This document shows, in pieces, positions 1-7,629 of a DNA stretch of 36,111 nt (position 1 is its first letter; the number at the start of each line of letters is the position of its first letter). Position numbers and translations under genes: made by a program. The notes beneath the pieces were generated by a model. The model saw nothing but the letters and a program-made list of their open reading frames with translations. It was not told the origin of the DNA and ran no database searches. This stretch comes from Bacteroidota bacterium. GTDB lineage: Bacteria; Bacteroidota; Bacteroidia; UKL13-3. Where the stretch lies: assembly GCA_947446605.1 (NCBI GenBank), contig CANFHJ010000015.1:1-36111 (forward strand), read 5' to 3'.

Positions 1-49
1 CCGAATATAATTTATGACAATTTGTCTTAATATTGGGCATAACTAGTTT

Positions 50-94
50 ATACAAGCAACAAACCTTCTCCTATATACCCAAGCTTGCTTGTAT
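50..94. repeat. Inverted repeat, 10-bp perfect arms
   Basis: ATACAAGCAA (50-59) and TTGCTTGTAT (85-94) are perfect inverted copies separated by 25 bp. The repeat lies in the 218-bp non-coding stretch between the window edge and the 3' end of the fic gene. No T-run follows either arm, so it is not a standard intrinsic terminator. Nothing else is recognisable in bases 1-218. It could be a processing site, a weak hairpin or chance in AT-rich DNA. Confidence 0.4.
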
Positions 95-218
95 TGGGGC
101 AGTTTTGTTTCCTTATTTAAATCTAAAAATAAATATACAACTTTAATTATAAGTTCAAGTAATAAGTGCAATTTTCTTTAAACACTGAATAAAATTTATT
201 AATAGCGTAATTGCTGTT

Positions 219-1361
219 TTATCCCTCCAAAATTCGAATCAAATCATTGTTGATATAATACACTTCCCTGCCATCTGTTTGTGAACTTAGGATGCCTAAT
301 TCTGTTAGTTGAAGCATGTATTTGGTTAAGGTTGTTCTGCTTTTGGCACCTGTTATTTCACCTACCAGTTTTTGTTTGATATAGGGCTGCGAAAACAATG
401 CTTGGTTCAATTCATAACTGTACCACTTTATTTTGGCATTGGCATATTGATAGGTAATAGCCATTTGTGCCAAAATTTCATCAATTTTTTGGTTGCTTTG
501 TTCTGCCGTTCCTTCCACTGCCTTTAGCATAAAAAGTATCCAAGGCTTCCACATGCCACGCTGGGTAACACCTGCCAAATGATAATAGTAATCGTCTTTG
601 TGGTGAATAATATATTTGCTTAAATATAAAACGGGATGTGTAAGAAGTTTTTGGTCTACCAAATACAGCAAGTTTAAAATTCGGCCAGTTCTGCCATTGC
701 CATCAATAAATGGGTGAATAGCCTCAAATTGATAATGGGCAATAACCATCTTTAATAGTGGGTCCAAGCCTTTTTCTTGATTTAAAAAGGCAAATAAATT
801 GTCTATCTTTTTTTCAATAATTCCAGCGCCCCTTGGTGGCGTGTAAATTATTTCTCCCGCCCTAAACTCACTTTGCCCGCGCTTTATAACTACTTGCGAT
901 TGCGGCGAACGAATACCCTGCCTGGTGTTTTTTATTTGTTGAAATATTTTTACCGCAACCGACTTATCAAATGTTTTCTTTTTTTGTAGTGCGCCGTATC
1001 CTCCCCATAAGGCTTCTCTATAACGCAAAACTTCCTTGGTTGCAGGGTTTGCTAATTCTTCTTTGGTTTGATCCGATATGGCTTTGTATAATTCGTCCTC
1101 TGTTGTGAAAATATTTTCAATAGCCGTAGAGCTCTGCGCTTCCTGCAAGGAAATGGTATTTACCAACATCAATGGATTTGGAATGCGCATAATATTTTTA
1201 TTTAACGCTGCCAGTGCCCTCGACGATAAACCCCATTGTAGCAAAATATCTTTGTCTATTATTTCGTCTGCTATTGGTAATTCTGGTAAATCATTATAAG
1301 GTATGGTTCTATCGAAAACCCCCTTTTTTGATTTGTTCATTTTTTTAGAATTATTGGACAT
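219..1361 (-). CDS. Fic family protein (AMPylator fold, self-inhibited class, C-terminal winged helix)
   Basis: Fic-domain enzymes usually transfer AMP from ATP to a hydroxyl on a target protein. The complete catalytic motif HPFIDGNGRTGR starts at about residue 216. An intramolecular inhibitory helix of the [S/T]xxxE[G/N] type is visible as S78-TAI-E82-N83 (SSTAIEN), placing it in the class with an N-terminal inhibitory helix. The first ~100 residues look like the Fic_N region. The last ~75 residues (KLVGEITGAKSRTTLTKYM...) resemble a winged helix, as in many Bacteroidota Fic proteins of 370-380 residues. The gene stands alone with no antitoxin-like small ORF beside it, which fits a self-inhibited enzyme. 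Upstream lie three TGTTCA boxes that could be an operator for the winged helix (inference). The target protein cannot be told from sequence. Confidence 0.93.
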   Translation of the reverse strand: MSNNSKKMNKSKKGVFDRTIPYNDLPELPIADEIIDKDILLQWGLSSRALAALNKNIMRIPNPLMLVNTISLQEAQSSTAIENIFTTEDELYKAISDQTKEELANPATKEVLRYREALWGGYGALQKKKTFDKSVAVKIFQQIKNTRQGIRSPQSQVVIKRGQSEFRAGEIIYTPPRGAGIIEKKIDNLFAFLNQEKGLDPLLKMVIAHYQFEAIHPFIDGNGRTGRILNLLYLVDQKLLTHPVLYLSKYIIHHKDDYYYHLAGVTQRGMWKPWILFMLKAVEGTAEQSNQKIDEILAQMAITYQYANAKIKWYSYELNQALFSQPYIKQKLVGEITGAKSRTTLTKYMLQLTELGILSSQTDGREVYYINNDLIRILEG

Positions 1362-1400
1362 GTGGTAAAAATAGGTCCATTTTTTGAATAAATCAAGCTA

Positions 1401-1449
1401 TCTGTTCATTTTTTACTAAAAAACTGAACATATCATAAAAATCTGTTCA
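1401..1449. promoter_or_regulatory. TGTTCA boxes upstream of fic (candidate operator)
   Basis: TCTGTTCA occurs at 1401-1408 and again at 1442-1449, 41 bp apart in the same orientation. An inverted copy, CTGAACA, lies between them at 1424-1430. The first and middle boxes frame an imperfect 28-bp palindrome (1403-1430) with T-rich and A-rich arms. The group lies 40-90 bp upstream of the fic start codon and also upstream of the plus-strand gene at 1516, so it could serve either. That it is an operator is inference. Confidence 0.45.
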
Positions 1450-1487
1450 AATTGCTCGTTTTTAGAAACAGCCTATAGTGTAATATG

Positions 1488-1495
1488 TATATTTG
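1488..1495 (+). promoter_or_regulatory. -7 promoter box TATATTTG
   Basis: TATATTTG is an exact match to the Bacteroidota -7 consensus TAnnTTTG. It lies 20 bp before the ATG of the YxNQA-repeat protein. No good -33 TTTG is visible at the usual 17-23 bp spacing, only a T-rich run near 1460. Confidence 0.6.
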
Positions 1496-1515
1496 TTAAA
1501 ACAAATTATTTTACC

Positions 1516-1851
1516 ATGAAAAACTTTCTCTTCTTCCTTTTTCTTATTGCAGCAATTGGTTCGGCAAAAGCGCAAAAAGTATTTGGTGTAAACTATGCCA
1601 ACCAAGCAGATGTAAAAGTTTTTGTGGTGCAGTACCAAAACCAAGCCGATTTAAAAGTATACAAAGTGAAATACAGCAACCAAGCGGGAAACAACGATGG
1701 CCATTGGTTCTTCACTGATTACAGCAACCAGGCCCAAAAGAAAATTTTCTTTGTAGATTACGCCAACCAAGCGGATATTAAAATATTCTTTGTGCAATAC
1801 GAAAACCAAGCTGGATGGATCAATGCCTCCAAAAAAAGTTTTATGTATTAA
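1516..1851 (+). CDS. Secreted YxNQA-repeat protein (DUF6150-like)
   Basis: The 111-residue product begins with a clean signal peptide (MKNFLFFLFLIAAIGSAKAQ) and is otherwise almost entirely repeats. Six copies of a YxNQA core are visible (YANQA, YQNQA, YSNQA, YSNQA, YANQA, YENQA). Most lie in a ~13-residue unit of the form YxNQADxKVFxV. The alternating hydrophobic pattern suggests short beta strands, perhaps a small repeated-hairpin fold. I associate this pattern with the Bacteroidota family DUF6150, from memory. No function is known to me. The protein has one non-repeated insertion (GNNDGHWFF) in the middle and a short basic tail. A strong -7 box precedes it. The next gene, a pirin, starts 39 bp downstream on the same strand and may be co-transcribed. 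Confidence 0.8.
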   Translation: MKNFLFFLFLIAAIGSAKAQKVFGVNYANQADVKVFVVQYQNQADLKVYKVKYSNQAGNNDGHWFFTDYSNQAQKKIFFVDYANQADIKIFFVQYENQAGWINASKKSFMY

Positions 1852-1890
1852 TTAAAAATACGAAATCTAAACCTCATCCTCATCCTCAAT

Positions 1891-2601
1891 ATGCAGATCT
1901 TACACAAAGCAAATACCCGCGGTTACGCCAACCACCAATGGCTCAAATCTTTTCATACCTTTAGTTTTGCCAATTATTATAACCCAGAACGGGTGCATTT
2001 TGGTGCCTTGCGTGTGCTCAACGATGATGAAGTGGCTGCTGGAATGGGATTTGGCAAGCACCCGCATGAAAATATGGAAATTATCTCCATTCCTTTAGAA
2101 GGAGATTTGGAACACCAAGACTCCATGGGAAATACCACCGTAATAAAAAATGGCGATATACAAGTGATGAGTGCGGGTACTGGAATTTTCCATAGCGAAT
2201 ACAATAAGAACAAAGACAGGCTGACTAAATTTTTGCAAATTTGGGTTTTCCCTAATCAACAAAATGTAACGCCGCGCTACGATCAAATTACCCTTCATAA
2301 AGCCGATCGTAAAAATTGTTTGCAACAAATACTTTCTCCAAATGTTGCCGATGAAGGCGTTTGGATTCACCAAGACGCCTGGTTTCATTTGGCAGATTTA
2401 GATGCAGGTGTGAAATTAAATTACACGCTTAAAAATCCTGCAAATGGAGTATATGTTTTTGTGCTTGCCGGCGATGTTCTTATAAATAACCAAAGCCTCA
2501 ATCAACGCGATGGACTTGGCCTTTGGGAATTAGATGCGTTTCCTATTGAAGCCTTCAGCAACCAGGTTGAATTGCTATTAATGGAAGTGCCGATGTGCTA
2601 A
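1891..2601 (+). CDS. Pirin family protein (YhhW-type quercetin 2,3-dioxygenase-like)
   Basis: Pirins are double-cupin proteins with a metal site in the N-terminal cupin. Some bacterial members cleave quercetin, but the cellular role is usually unknown. The N-terminal signature (RGYANHQWLKSFHTFSF...) and the metal-ligand set are present: H57 and H59 in HPHEN, and H101 and E103 in FHSEYN. At 236 residues the length matches the two-cupin YhhW group. The C-terminal half (GVYVFVLAGDVLINNQ) is the second, metal-free cupin. The gene ends one base before the stop codon of the convergent pyrC gene, with no room for a separate terminator. A catalytic role is likely from the ligands, but the substrate is open. 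Confidence 0.92.
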   Translation: MQILHKANTRGYANHQWLKSFHTFSFANYYNPERVHFGALRVLNDDEVAAGMGFGKHPHENMEIISIPLEGDLEHQDSMGNTTVIKNGDIQVMSAGTGIFHSEYNKNKDRLTKFLQIWVFPNQQNVTPRYDQITLHKADRKNCLQQILSPNVADEGVWIHQDAWFHLADLDAGVKLNYTLKNPANGVYVFVLAGDVLINNQSLNQRDGLGLWELDAFPIEAFSNQVELLLMEVPMC

Positions 2602-2602
2602 A

Positions 2603-3940
2603 TTAGCGGTTGAATTTCAAACGCTTGCCCTTTTCACTTTCATCAAATTTGCCATTTTCATAAACCAATTTGCCATTCACAAGGGTATGTGTTACCACCG
2701 AATCAAATTGGGTTCCCTCAAATGGGCTCCAGCCACATTTGTACAATATATTATTTTTGCTTACCGTATAGTGTTGGTTCAAATCTACCAAAACCAAATC
2801 GGCATAATAACCTTCTCTGATAAAGCCCCTGCGGTCTATTTCAAATAAAATAGCCACGTTATGACAAGCTTTTTCTACTATTTTTTCTAAACTCAATTTG
2901 CCTTGCTTGTATAATTGCAACAAGGCATTTAAGCTATGCTGAACCAATGGTCCGCCCGAAGGCGCCTTTAAATAAGATTGGCTTTTTTCTTCTAAAGTAT
3001 GCGGCGCATGGTCTGTAGCAATTACGTCAATTCTATTTTCATTAATTGCTTTCAAAATGGCATCTCTGTCGCTGGCATTTTTAACCGCCGGATTCCATTT
3101 AATGAAATTGCCCTTGGTGGCATAATCTTCTTGTGAAAACCACATATGGTGCACGCAGGCTTCAGCGGTAATTTTTTTCTGAACCAAAGGCAGCGTTGGG
3201 TCGAACAGTGCCAACTCTTTTGCTGTACTTATATGAAGAATATGCAAGCGGGTTTGGTGCTTTTTAGCAAGCCCCACCGCAAAGGAAGAAGATATATAAC
3301 AGGCTTCTTCATTTCTTATGCGGGCATGAAAGGTAGCATCAATGTCTTCTCCAAATTCCTCCACAATGGCAGCTTGGTTTCTTTTAATCAATGGGTCGGT
3401 TTCGCAATGGGTAGCTATCAAAGTTTTTACTTCACTGAAAATACTTTCCAATGCCTTTGGATCGTCTACCAACATATCGCCAGTACTCGAACCCATGAAT
3501 ATTTTTACACCGCAAATTTTAGTTTCATCTACCTTTAATAACTCTTGTAAGTTATGGTTGGTAGTACCCATAAAAAAACTATAATTGGCCAAACTACATT
3601 GTGCCGCGCGATCGTATTTTTGTTCCAATAATTCTATAGTAGTAGCTGCAGGGGAGGTATTGGGCATTTCCATATACGAGGTAATACCGCCAGCAACGGC
3701 CGCTTTGGCTTCGGTATAAATTTCACCTTTGTGTGTTAAACCGGGTTCCCTAAAATGTACTTGATCGTCTATTAAGCCAGGTAAAAGGTATTTGCCTTCT
3801 GCATTAATAACAATATCTGCAGGCATTGCAATTCCTTGGCGTTCTATTTTTTCAATGAAATTTCCTTTGATAAAAACGTCTGCATGAAAGATCTCTCCTT
3901 CATTGATGAGTTTGGCATTTTTAATTAATATAGTTTTCAT
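2603..3940 (-). CDS. pyrC: Dihydroorotase
   Basis: Catalyses the reversible cyclisation of N-carbamoyl-aspartate to dihydroorotate, the third step of UMP synthesis. The 445-residue amidohydrolase shows DQVHFREPG (residues 59-67), VKIFMGSSTGDM, ATHCETD, the HILHIS histidines and ATDHAPHT near the active-site aspartate. Together these indicate the class I (long) form. The first histidine of the usual metal-binding HxH is glutamine here (QVH). I believe this variant is common in Bacteroidota dihydroorotases, but it should be checked. The next enzyme in the pathway, pyrD, is encoded 27 kb away in this window. Upstream, TAAGTTCG, a one-base variant of the -7 box, lies 7 bp before the ATG. Confidence 0.93.
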   Translation of the reverse strand: MKTILIKNAKLINEGEIFHADVFIKGNFIEKIERQGIAMPADIVINAEGKYLLPGLIDDQVHFREPGLTHKGEIYTEAKAAVAGGITSYMEMPNTSPAATTIELLEQKYDRAAQCSLANYSFFMGTTNHNLQELLKVDETKICGVKIFMGSSTGDMLVDDPKALESIFSEVKTLIATHCETDPLIKRNQAAIVEEFGEDIDATFHARIRNEEACYISSSFAVGLAKKHQTRLHILHISTAKELALFDPTLPLVQKKITAEACVHHMWFSQEDYATKGNFIKWNPAVKNASDRDAILKAINENRIDVIATDHAPHTLEEKSQSYLKAPSGGPLVQHSLNALLQLYKQGKLSLEKIVEKACHNVAILFEIDRRGFIREGYYADLVLVDLNQHYTVSKNNILYKCGWSPFEGTQFDSVVTHTLVNGKLVYENGKFDESEKGKRLKFNR

Positions 3941-3956
3941 TCTGCTACGAACTTAC

Positions 3957-3964
3957 TAAATTTG
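3957..3964 (+). promoter_or_regulatory. -7 promoter box TAAATTTG, start-deciding
   Basis: TAAATTTG is an exact TAnnTTTG box. It overlaps the region just before the TTG (3966) chosen by the ORF track and lies 7 bp before the ATG at 3972. Transcription would begin at about 3970, so the ATG at 3972 is the likelier start and the mRNA would be nearly leaderless. Confidence 0.6.
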
Positions 3965-3971
3965 ATTGCAA

Positions 3972-4487
3972 ATGGAGAATTTAATAGAGATAGTTTTACG
4001 AAGTGTATCGGTTTATTTGTTTATGATTATTGCCCTGCGCTTAATGGGTAAGAAAGAATTGAGTCAGCTCAACACCTCCGATTTAATTCTAATTCTCCTT
4101 ATTTCCAATTCGGTTCAAAATGCCATGGTAGGCTCAGATTCCAGCCTGCAGGGGGGCTTAGTTGCTGCCTCCAGTTTGTTTGTTTTAAATTATATTCTAA
4201 AACAGGTCTTGTACCGCAATGCCAAATTTCAGAATTTAGTAGAAGGGGAGGCCCTTGTTTTAATTTATAAAGGTGAGCTGAACCTAGCCAATTTGCAGAA
4301 AGAAAAAATAAGTATTGCCGAACTACAAGAAGCCATCAGAGAGCATGGTGTTTCTGAATTTTCTGAAGTGGGTTTAGCTATGTTGGAACGCGATGGAAAT
4401 ATTTCTGTAGTTTCCAATAACATGGAAAAGCAACACCTGTATAAGCGCAAAAAGGGTTTATCCATGCGTCTTTCAAGAAAAAAATAG
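3972..4487 (+). CDS. DUF421 (YetF-like) membrane protein
   Basis: About 171 residues. The N-terminal half has three hydrophobic helices (VSVYLFMIIALRL, DLILILLISNSV, LVAASSLFVLNYIL). The conserved RLMGKKELSQL segment joins the first two and is the hallmark of DUF421. The soluble C-terminal half (GEALVLIYKGELN... AELQEAIREHGV... VGLAMLERDGNISVV) is the conserved DUF421 beta domain. Its lengths and order match Bacillus YetF-like proteins, which have no firmly assigned biochemical role. The ORF track starts at a TTG two codons upstream. I prefer the ATG at 3972 because the -7 box leaves no transcript for the earlier codon. The gene is divergent from pyrC, with only about 30 bp between the two start codons. 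Confidence 0.9.
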   Translation: MENLIEIVLRSVSVYLFMIIALRLMGKKELSQLNTSDLILILLISNSVQNAMVGSDSSLQGGLVAASSLFVLNYILKQVLYRNAKFQNLVEGEALVLIYKGELNLANLQKEKISIAELQEAIREHGVSEFSEVGLAMLERDGNISVVSNNMEKQHLYKRKKGLSMRLSRKK

Positions 4488-4533
4488 AAAAAGCTATTTG
4501 TCATTCCTTACTTTCGTGACTTAGCTAATTCCT

Positions 4534-5427
4534 TTGACAAAAAATCCTAAGTTCTTTCCTTGGCTAGCTTTTGCAGCCGTTGCCTTTTTCTGGGGTACCA
4601 CCTTTTTGGGTATTTCCATTGGCGTAAAAACCTTGCCTCCATTGTTTATGGCTGCCTGTAGGCATACCATTGCGGGTTTTATTTTGCTTACTTATTTTCT
4701 ATTGAAGGGTTATAAATTACCCGAATGGAAATCCATGAAATCTTATGGAATTAATGGAATTTTGATGTTAGCAGGTGGCAATGGTATTATCAGTTGGGGC
4801 ATGCAATATGTTGGAAGTGGCCTAACCGCGCTCATTTGCGCACTAACACCGGTTTATATAGTGCTTATCAATAAAATTTTAGGCGACAAAGAAAAGCTGC
4901 ATCCCTTTGCTATTTTGGGTTTTGTGATTTGTATTGCAGGACAATTTTTCTTGTTTAAAGACAAAATAAAACTTTTTGAAAACGACTTGTACTTTTGGGG
5001 AATTATGGCAGTATTGCTCTCTAATTTCCTTTGGGCCTTGGGAACCGTATATTCTAAAAACCATAAAACAGATGCCCACCCATTGTTTGCAAGTGCCATG
5101 CAAATGATTCCTGGCGGTTTTCTGTTGTTCATTGTTTCTTTTCTGCGTGGTGAAATTCACGATTTACATCCAGCGCCAGAAGCCATTTATGCCTTGGCCT
5201 ACCTCATTGTTTTTGGATCCATCATTGCCTACGGATCATACATGTATATCCTCAAACAATTGCCTGCAACCATTGTTTCTACTTATGCCTATATCAATAC
5301 CATCGTTGCCATTTTATTGGGTTATATTGTGCTCCATGAAGCATTAGATTATACAACCATCGTTTCAGTAATTCTAACACTCATTGGCGTATTTCTCGTA
5401 AGTCAAAATTCTGCCAAAAGCCATTAG
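4534..5427 (+). CDS. EamA family (DMT superfamily) transporter
   Basis: A ten-helix inner-membrane protein of 297 residues made of two EamA repeats. The first starts at FFPWLAFAAVAFFWGTTFL and the second near DLYFWGIMAVLLSNFLWALG. Members of the drug/metabolite transporter superfamily export amino acids, nucleotides and other small molecules; the substrate cannot be read from sequence. The only plausible initiation codon is TTG at 4534. A TAG stop lies four codons upstream in frame, and the first in-frame ATG falls inside transmembrane helix 2. TACTTTCG at 4509-4516 is a possible -7 box with one mismatch. The gene follows the DUF421 gene after 46 bp. Confidence 0.92.
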   Translation: MTKNPKFFPWLAFAAVAFFWGTTFLGISIGVKTLPPLFMAACRHTIAGFILLTYFLLKGYKLPEWKSMKSYGINGILMLAGGNGIISWGMQYVGSGLTALICALTPVYIVLINKILGDKEKLHPFAILGFVICIAGQFFLFKDKIKLFENDLYFWGIMAVLLSNFLWALGTVYSKNHKTDAHPLFASAMQMIPGGFLLFIVSFLRGEIHDLHPAPEAIYALAYLIVFGSIIAYGSYMYILKQLPATIVSTYAYINTIVAILLGYIVLHEALDYTTIVSVILTLIGVFLVSQNSAKSH

Positions 5428-5431
5428 CTTT

Positions 5432-5466
5432 ATGAATTATGAATTATGAATGATGAATGATGAATT
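5432..5466. repeat. 7-bp tandem repeat, ATGAATT/ATGAATG x5
   Basis: Five contiguous heptamers: ATGAATT, ATGAATT, ATGAATG, ATGAATG, ATGAATT. They start 4 bp after the eamA stop codon and are wholly non-coding. A different 7-bp array lies about 60 bp further on in the same intergenic space. Confidence 0.9.
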
Positions 5467-5525
5467 TGAAAATATTTATCTTTTCCAAAATGACCATAAA
5501 GATGGCAGACCGGCGTCATAAAAGT

Positions 5526-5553
5526 CTCGATTCTCGTCTCTCGATTCTCGTTT
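5526..5553. repeat. 7-bp tandem repeat, CTCGATT/CTCGTYT x4
   Basis: Four contiguous heptamers: CTCGATT, CTCGTCT, CTCGATT, CTCGTTT. They form two near-copies of a 14-bp unit just upstream of rlmF. The sequence is unrelated to the ATGAATT array but the period is the same. The array ends 15 bp before the rlmF ATG, so it would lie in the mRNA leader or the promoter. Confidence 0.88.
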
Positions 5554-5568
5554 CTTAAAGAAAAAAAC

Positions 5569-6504
5569 ATGATTGAAAAAACAAACCTCCATCCGCGTAA
5601 CGCGCATAGAAACGGATATGATTTTCCTGCATTAATTGCCAGTTTACCTGCGCTTGCTGCATTTGTTGGGCCTAATAAATATGGTAACCAAAGTATAGAT
5701 TTTGCCAATCCTAAAGCGGTAAAAACTTTAAATGCCGCGCTCTTGAAGCATTTTTACCATGTGAACGATTGGGATATTCCTGCATCCTATTTGTGCCCTC
5801 CCATTCCTGGAAGAGCAGATTATGTGCATTTCCTTTCAGATGTACTAGCAGAATCCAACAAAGGAAAAGCACCTTCCAATATCATTGGTTTAGACATAGG
5901 CACAGGTTCCAATCTCATTTATCCGCTTTTGGGTCAGGCCGTTTACAATTGGAAATTTGTAGGAACAGAAACAGATGCAGTAGCCATACAAAATGCCCAA
6001 AAAATAATTGATGCCAATACTGCCGTCCAAGGCAAAATAGAATTGCGCAGGCAATACCAAAACACAGCTTATTTCAATGGAATTATTCAAGCAAATGAGC
6101 ATTTTGATTTTACCATGTGTAATCCGCCCTTCCATGGAAGTGCCGAAGAGGCTATGGGTGCAGCCATTAGAAAAGTAAGTAACCTCAATAAAAAAATGGT
6201 TCAAAAGCCAGTTTTAAATTTTGGTGGAACCAATCAAGAACTATGGTGCAAAGGCGGTGAAACCAATTTTATTAAAAACATGATGGACGAAAGTGTAAAA
6301 TATGCCCGTGCTTGTTTTTGGTTTACCAGTTTGGTTTCTAAAGGAAATACCCTCGATAGTTTGGGTGCAAAAATAAAGAGCTTACCCATTCAAGAAACCC
6401 GTTTAATTGAAATGAGCCAAGGGCAAAAGCAAAGCAGGTTTATTGCATGGACATTCCTCACCAAACCCGAGCAATCGCAGTGGCGCGCTAAATTTTGGTC
6501 CTAG
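5569..6504 (+). CDS. rlmF: 23S rRNA (adenine(1618)-N6)-methyltransferase RlmF
   Basis: Transfers a methyl group from S-adenosylmethionine to N6 of A1618 (E. coli numbering) of 23S rRNA. The N-terminal signature LHPRNAHRNGYDFPALIASL (residues 7-26) is characteristic of RlmF. GLDIGTGSN (about 107-115) is the SAM-binding motif I, and CNPPFH (about 184-189) is the NPPF motif used by N6-adenine methyltransferases. The 311-residue length is normal. The upstream region carries two heptamer arrays instead of a recognisable promoter. No SD sequence precedes the ATG. Confidence 0.96.
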   Translation: MIEKTNLHPRNAHRNGYDFPALIASLPALAAFVGPNKYGNQSIDFANPKAVKTLNAALLKHFYHVNDWDIPASYLCPPIPGRADYVHFLSDVLAESNKGKAPSNIIGLDIGTGSNLIYPLLGQAVYNWKFVGTETDAVAIQNAQKIIDANTAVQGKIELRRQYQNTAYFNGIIQANEHFDFTMCNPPFHGSAEEAMGAAIRKVSNLNKKMVQKPVLNFGGTNQELWCKGGETNFIKNMMDESVKYARACFWFTSLVSKGNTLDSLGAKIKSLPIQETRLIEMSQGQKQSRFIAWTFLTKPEQSQWRAKFWS

Positions 6505-6591
6505 TTTTTTTTGATTAATAATTTCAGGTTCAATCTTAATAAACCAATTGCCTATTGCCCCACAATAGTTTATAATTTAAATTAGGGCTAT

Positions 6592-6972
6592 ATGGAAGAA
6601 AATGAAAAAGCCCGCAACAAGGAAACGGGGCGACTAGGAGAAGATTTAGCCACGCAATTTTTAGCGCGTTCGGGCTATCAAATTATTGAAAGAAATTATG
6701 TAGCAGGGAAAGTTGAAATTGACTTAATCTGTAGGAAAGACAAGCTTTTGGTCTTTGTTGAAGTGAAGTCGAGATTCAATGCTTTGGTGCAACCAGAACA
6801 AGCTGTAGATTTTGCCAAACAGAAAAATATGGCCCGCGCTGCCAGCGTCTATTTATATAAAAATGCCATTGTCGACCCCATCCGTTTTGATATCATTGCC
6901 ATCAATTTTTTTCATGGAAAAGTTGATATAGCCCACTTCGAAGATGCATTTTATCCGGTTTTCTATAAATAA
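6592..6972 (+). CDS. YraN/UPF0102 family nuclease-fold protein
   Basis: A 126-residue protein with the UPF0102 layout. GRLGEDLATQFLARSGYQII gives the first helix with its glutamate. VEIDLICRKDKLLVFVEVKSR supplies the D...ExK core of the PD-(D/E)XK nuclease fold. The family resembles Holliday-junction resolvases structurally, but its cellular substrate is not established. The 87-bp upstream gap is AT-rich. The ATG at 6592 gives the normal family N-terminus preceded by a short charged extension (MEENEKARNKET). Confidence 0.92.
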   Translation: MEENEKARNKETGRLGEDLATQFLARSGYQIIERNYVAGKVEIDLICRKDKLLVFVEVKSRFNALVQPEQAVDFAKQKNMARAASVYLYKNAIVDPIRFDIIAINFFHGKVDIAHFEDAFYPVFYK

Positions 6973-7020
6973 TATTTCTGCAAAATTCTTTCCTTTGCTA
7001 ACCAATAGAATGGGCAAACT

Positions 7021-7545
7021 ATGAATATTGAAAAACAATTGGCTTTAGAACATTCCAAACCCAATGCACTTCTGATTGTTAATTTTATTGGGGATGATCA
7101 AAAGAAATTCAAAGAATTGTTAGCTGTATTTGCAAAAGGAGATGTGCGCCTTACCCAAAGAGCCGCATGGCCTTTAAGTATTGTCTTAGAACAATATCCT
7201 GCATTGGCTAAAAATCATGTTCCTTTTTTTGTTTCCTTATTAGACATACAACTTCATGTTGCTGTAAAAAGAAATGTGCTTAGGCTATTGCAAACTATAC
7301 CAATTCCAGAAAGCGAATTAGGCACCCTGGCAGATAAATGTTTTCAATACTTGCATGATAGGCACGAACCAATTGCCGTGAAAGCCTTTGCCATGACAGT
7401 TCTCTACAAAATTTGTTTGTTGGAACCAGAACTTAAAAATGAAGTAATACCAACCATTGAAGACATGCTCCCTTTTGCCAGCGGCGGCATTTTAGCCCGT
7501 GGCAAAAAAGTCCTAGCCCAATTAGCAAAAATTAAAGTGCAGTAG
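7021..7545 (+). CDS. Conserved hypothetical protein, HEAT/ARM-like helices
   Basis: A soluble, probably all-helical protein of 174 residues without signal peptide or membrane segment. The pattern suggests three or four helical-hairpin repeats, for example DVRLTQRAAWPLSIVLEQYP, HVAVKRNVLRLLQTIPIP and EPIAVKAFAMTVLYKICLLEP. This is similar to HEAT or DNA-alkylation-repeat scaffolds, which bind protein or nucleic acid. I do not recognise a named family. It follows the YraN gene by 48 bp on the same strand, and the two may be co-transcribed. The function is unknown. Confidence 0.75.
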   Translation: MNIEKQLALEHSKPNALLIVNFIGDDQKKFKELLAVFAKGDVRLTQRAAWPLSIVLEQYPALAKNHVPFFVSLLDIQLHVAVKRNVLRLLQTIPIPESELGTLADKCFQYLHDRHEPIAVKAFAMTVLYKICLLEPELKNEVIPTIEDMLPFASGGILARGKKVLAQLAKIKVQ

Positions 7546-7629
7546 CAGGTGTCTTAATAATTTCTTTAATCTCTCCAACAGTTCTCTCTCCAAATAAACA
7601 GCTGCAAGTTTTTAATTATTATTGCTTCA

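Noticed and set aside
1462-1644. 60-residue minus-strand ORF across the fic/YxNQA spacer as a Fic antitoxin
   Set aside because: It overlaps the signal and repeat codons of the plus-strand gene and shows no antitoxin motif; the Fic protein already carries its own inhibitory helix.
5432-5553. Heptamer arrays as a CRISPR or phage attachment remnant
   Set aside because: Units are only 7 bp with no spacers, no cas genes are near, and there is no integrase or tRNA.
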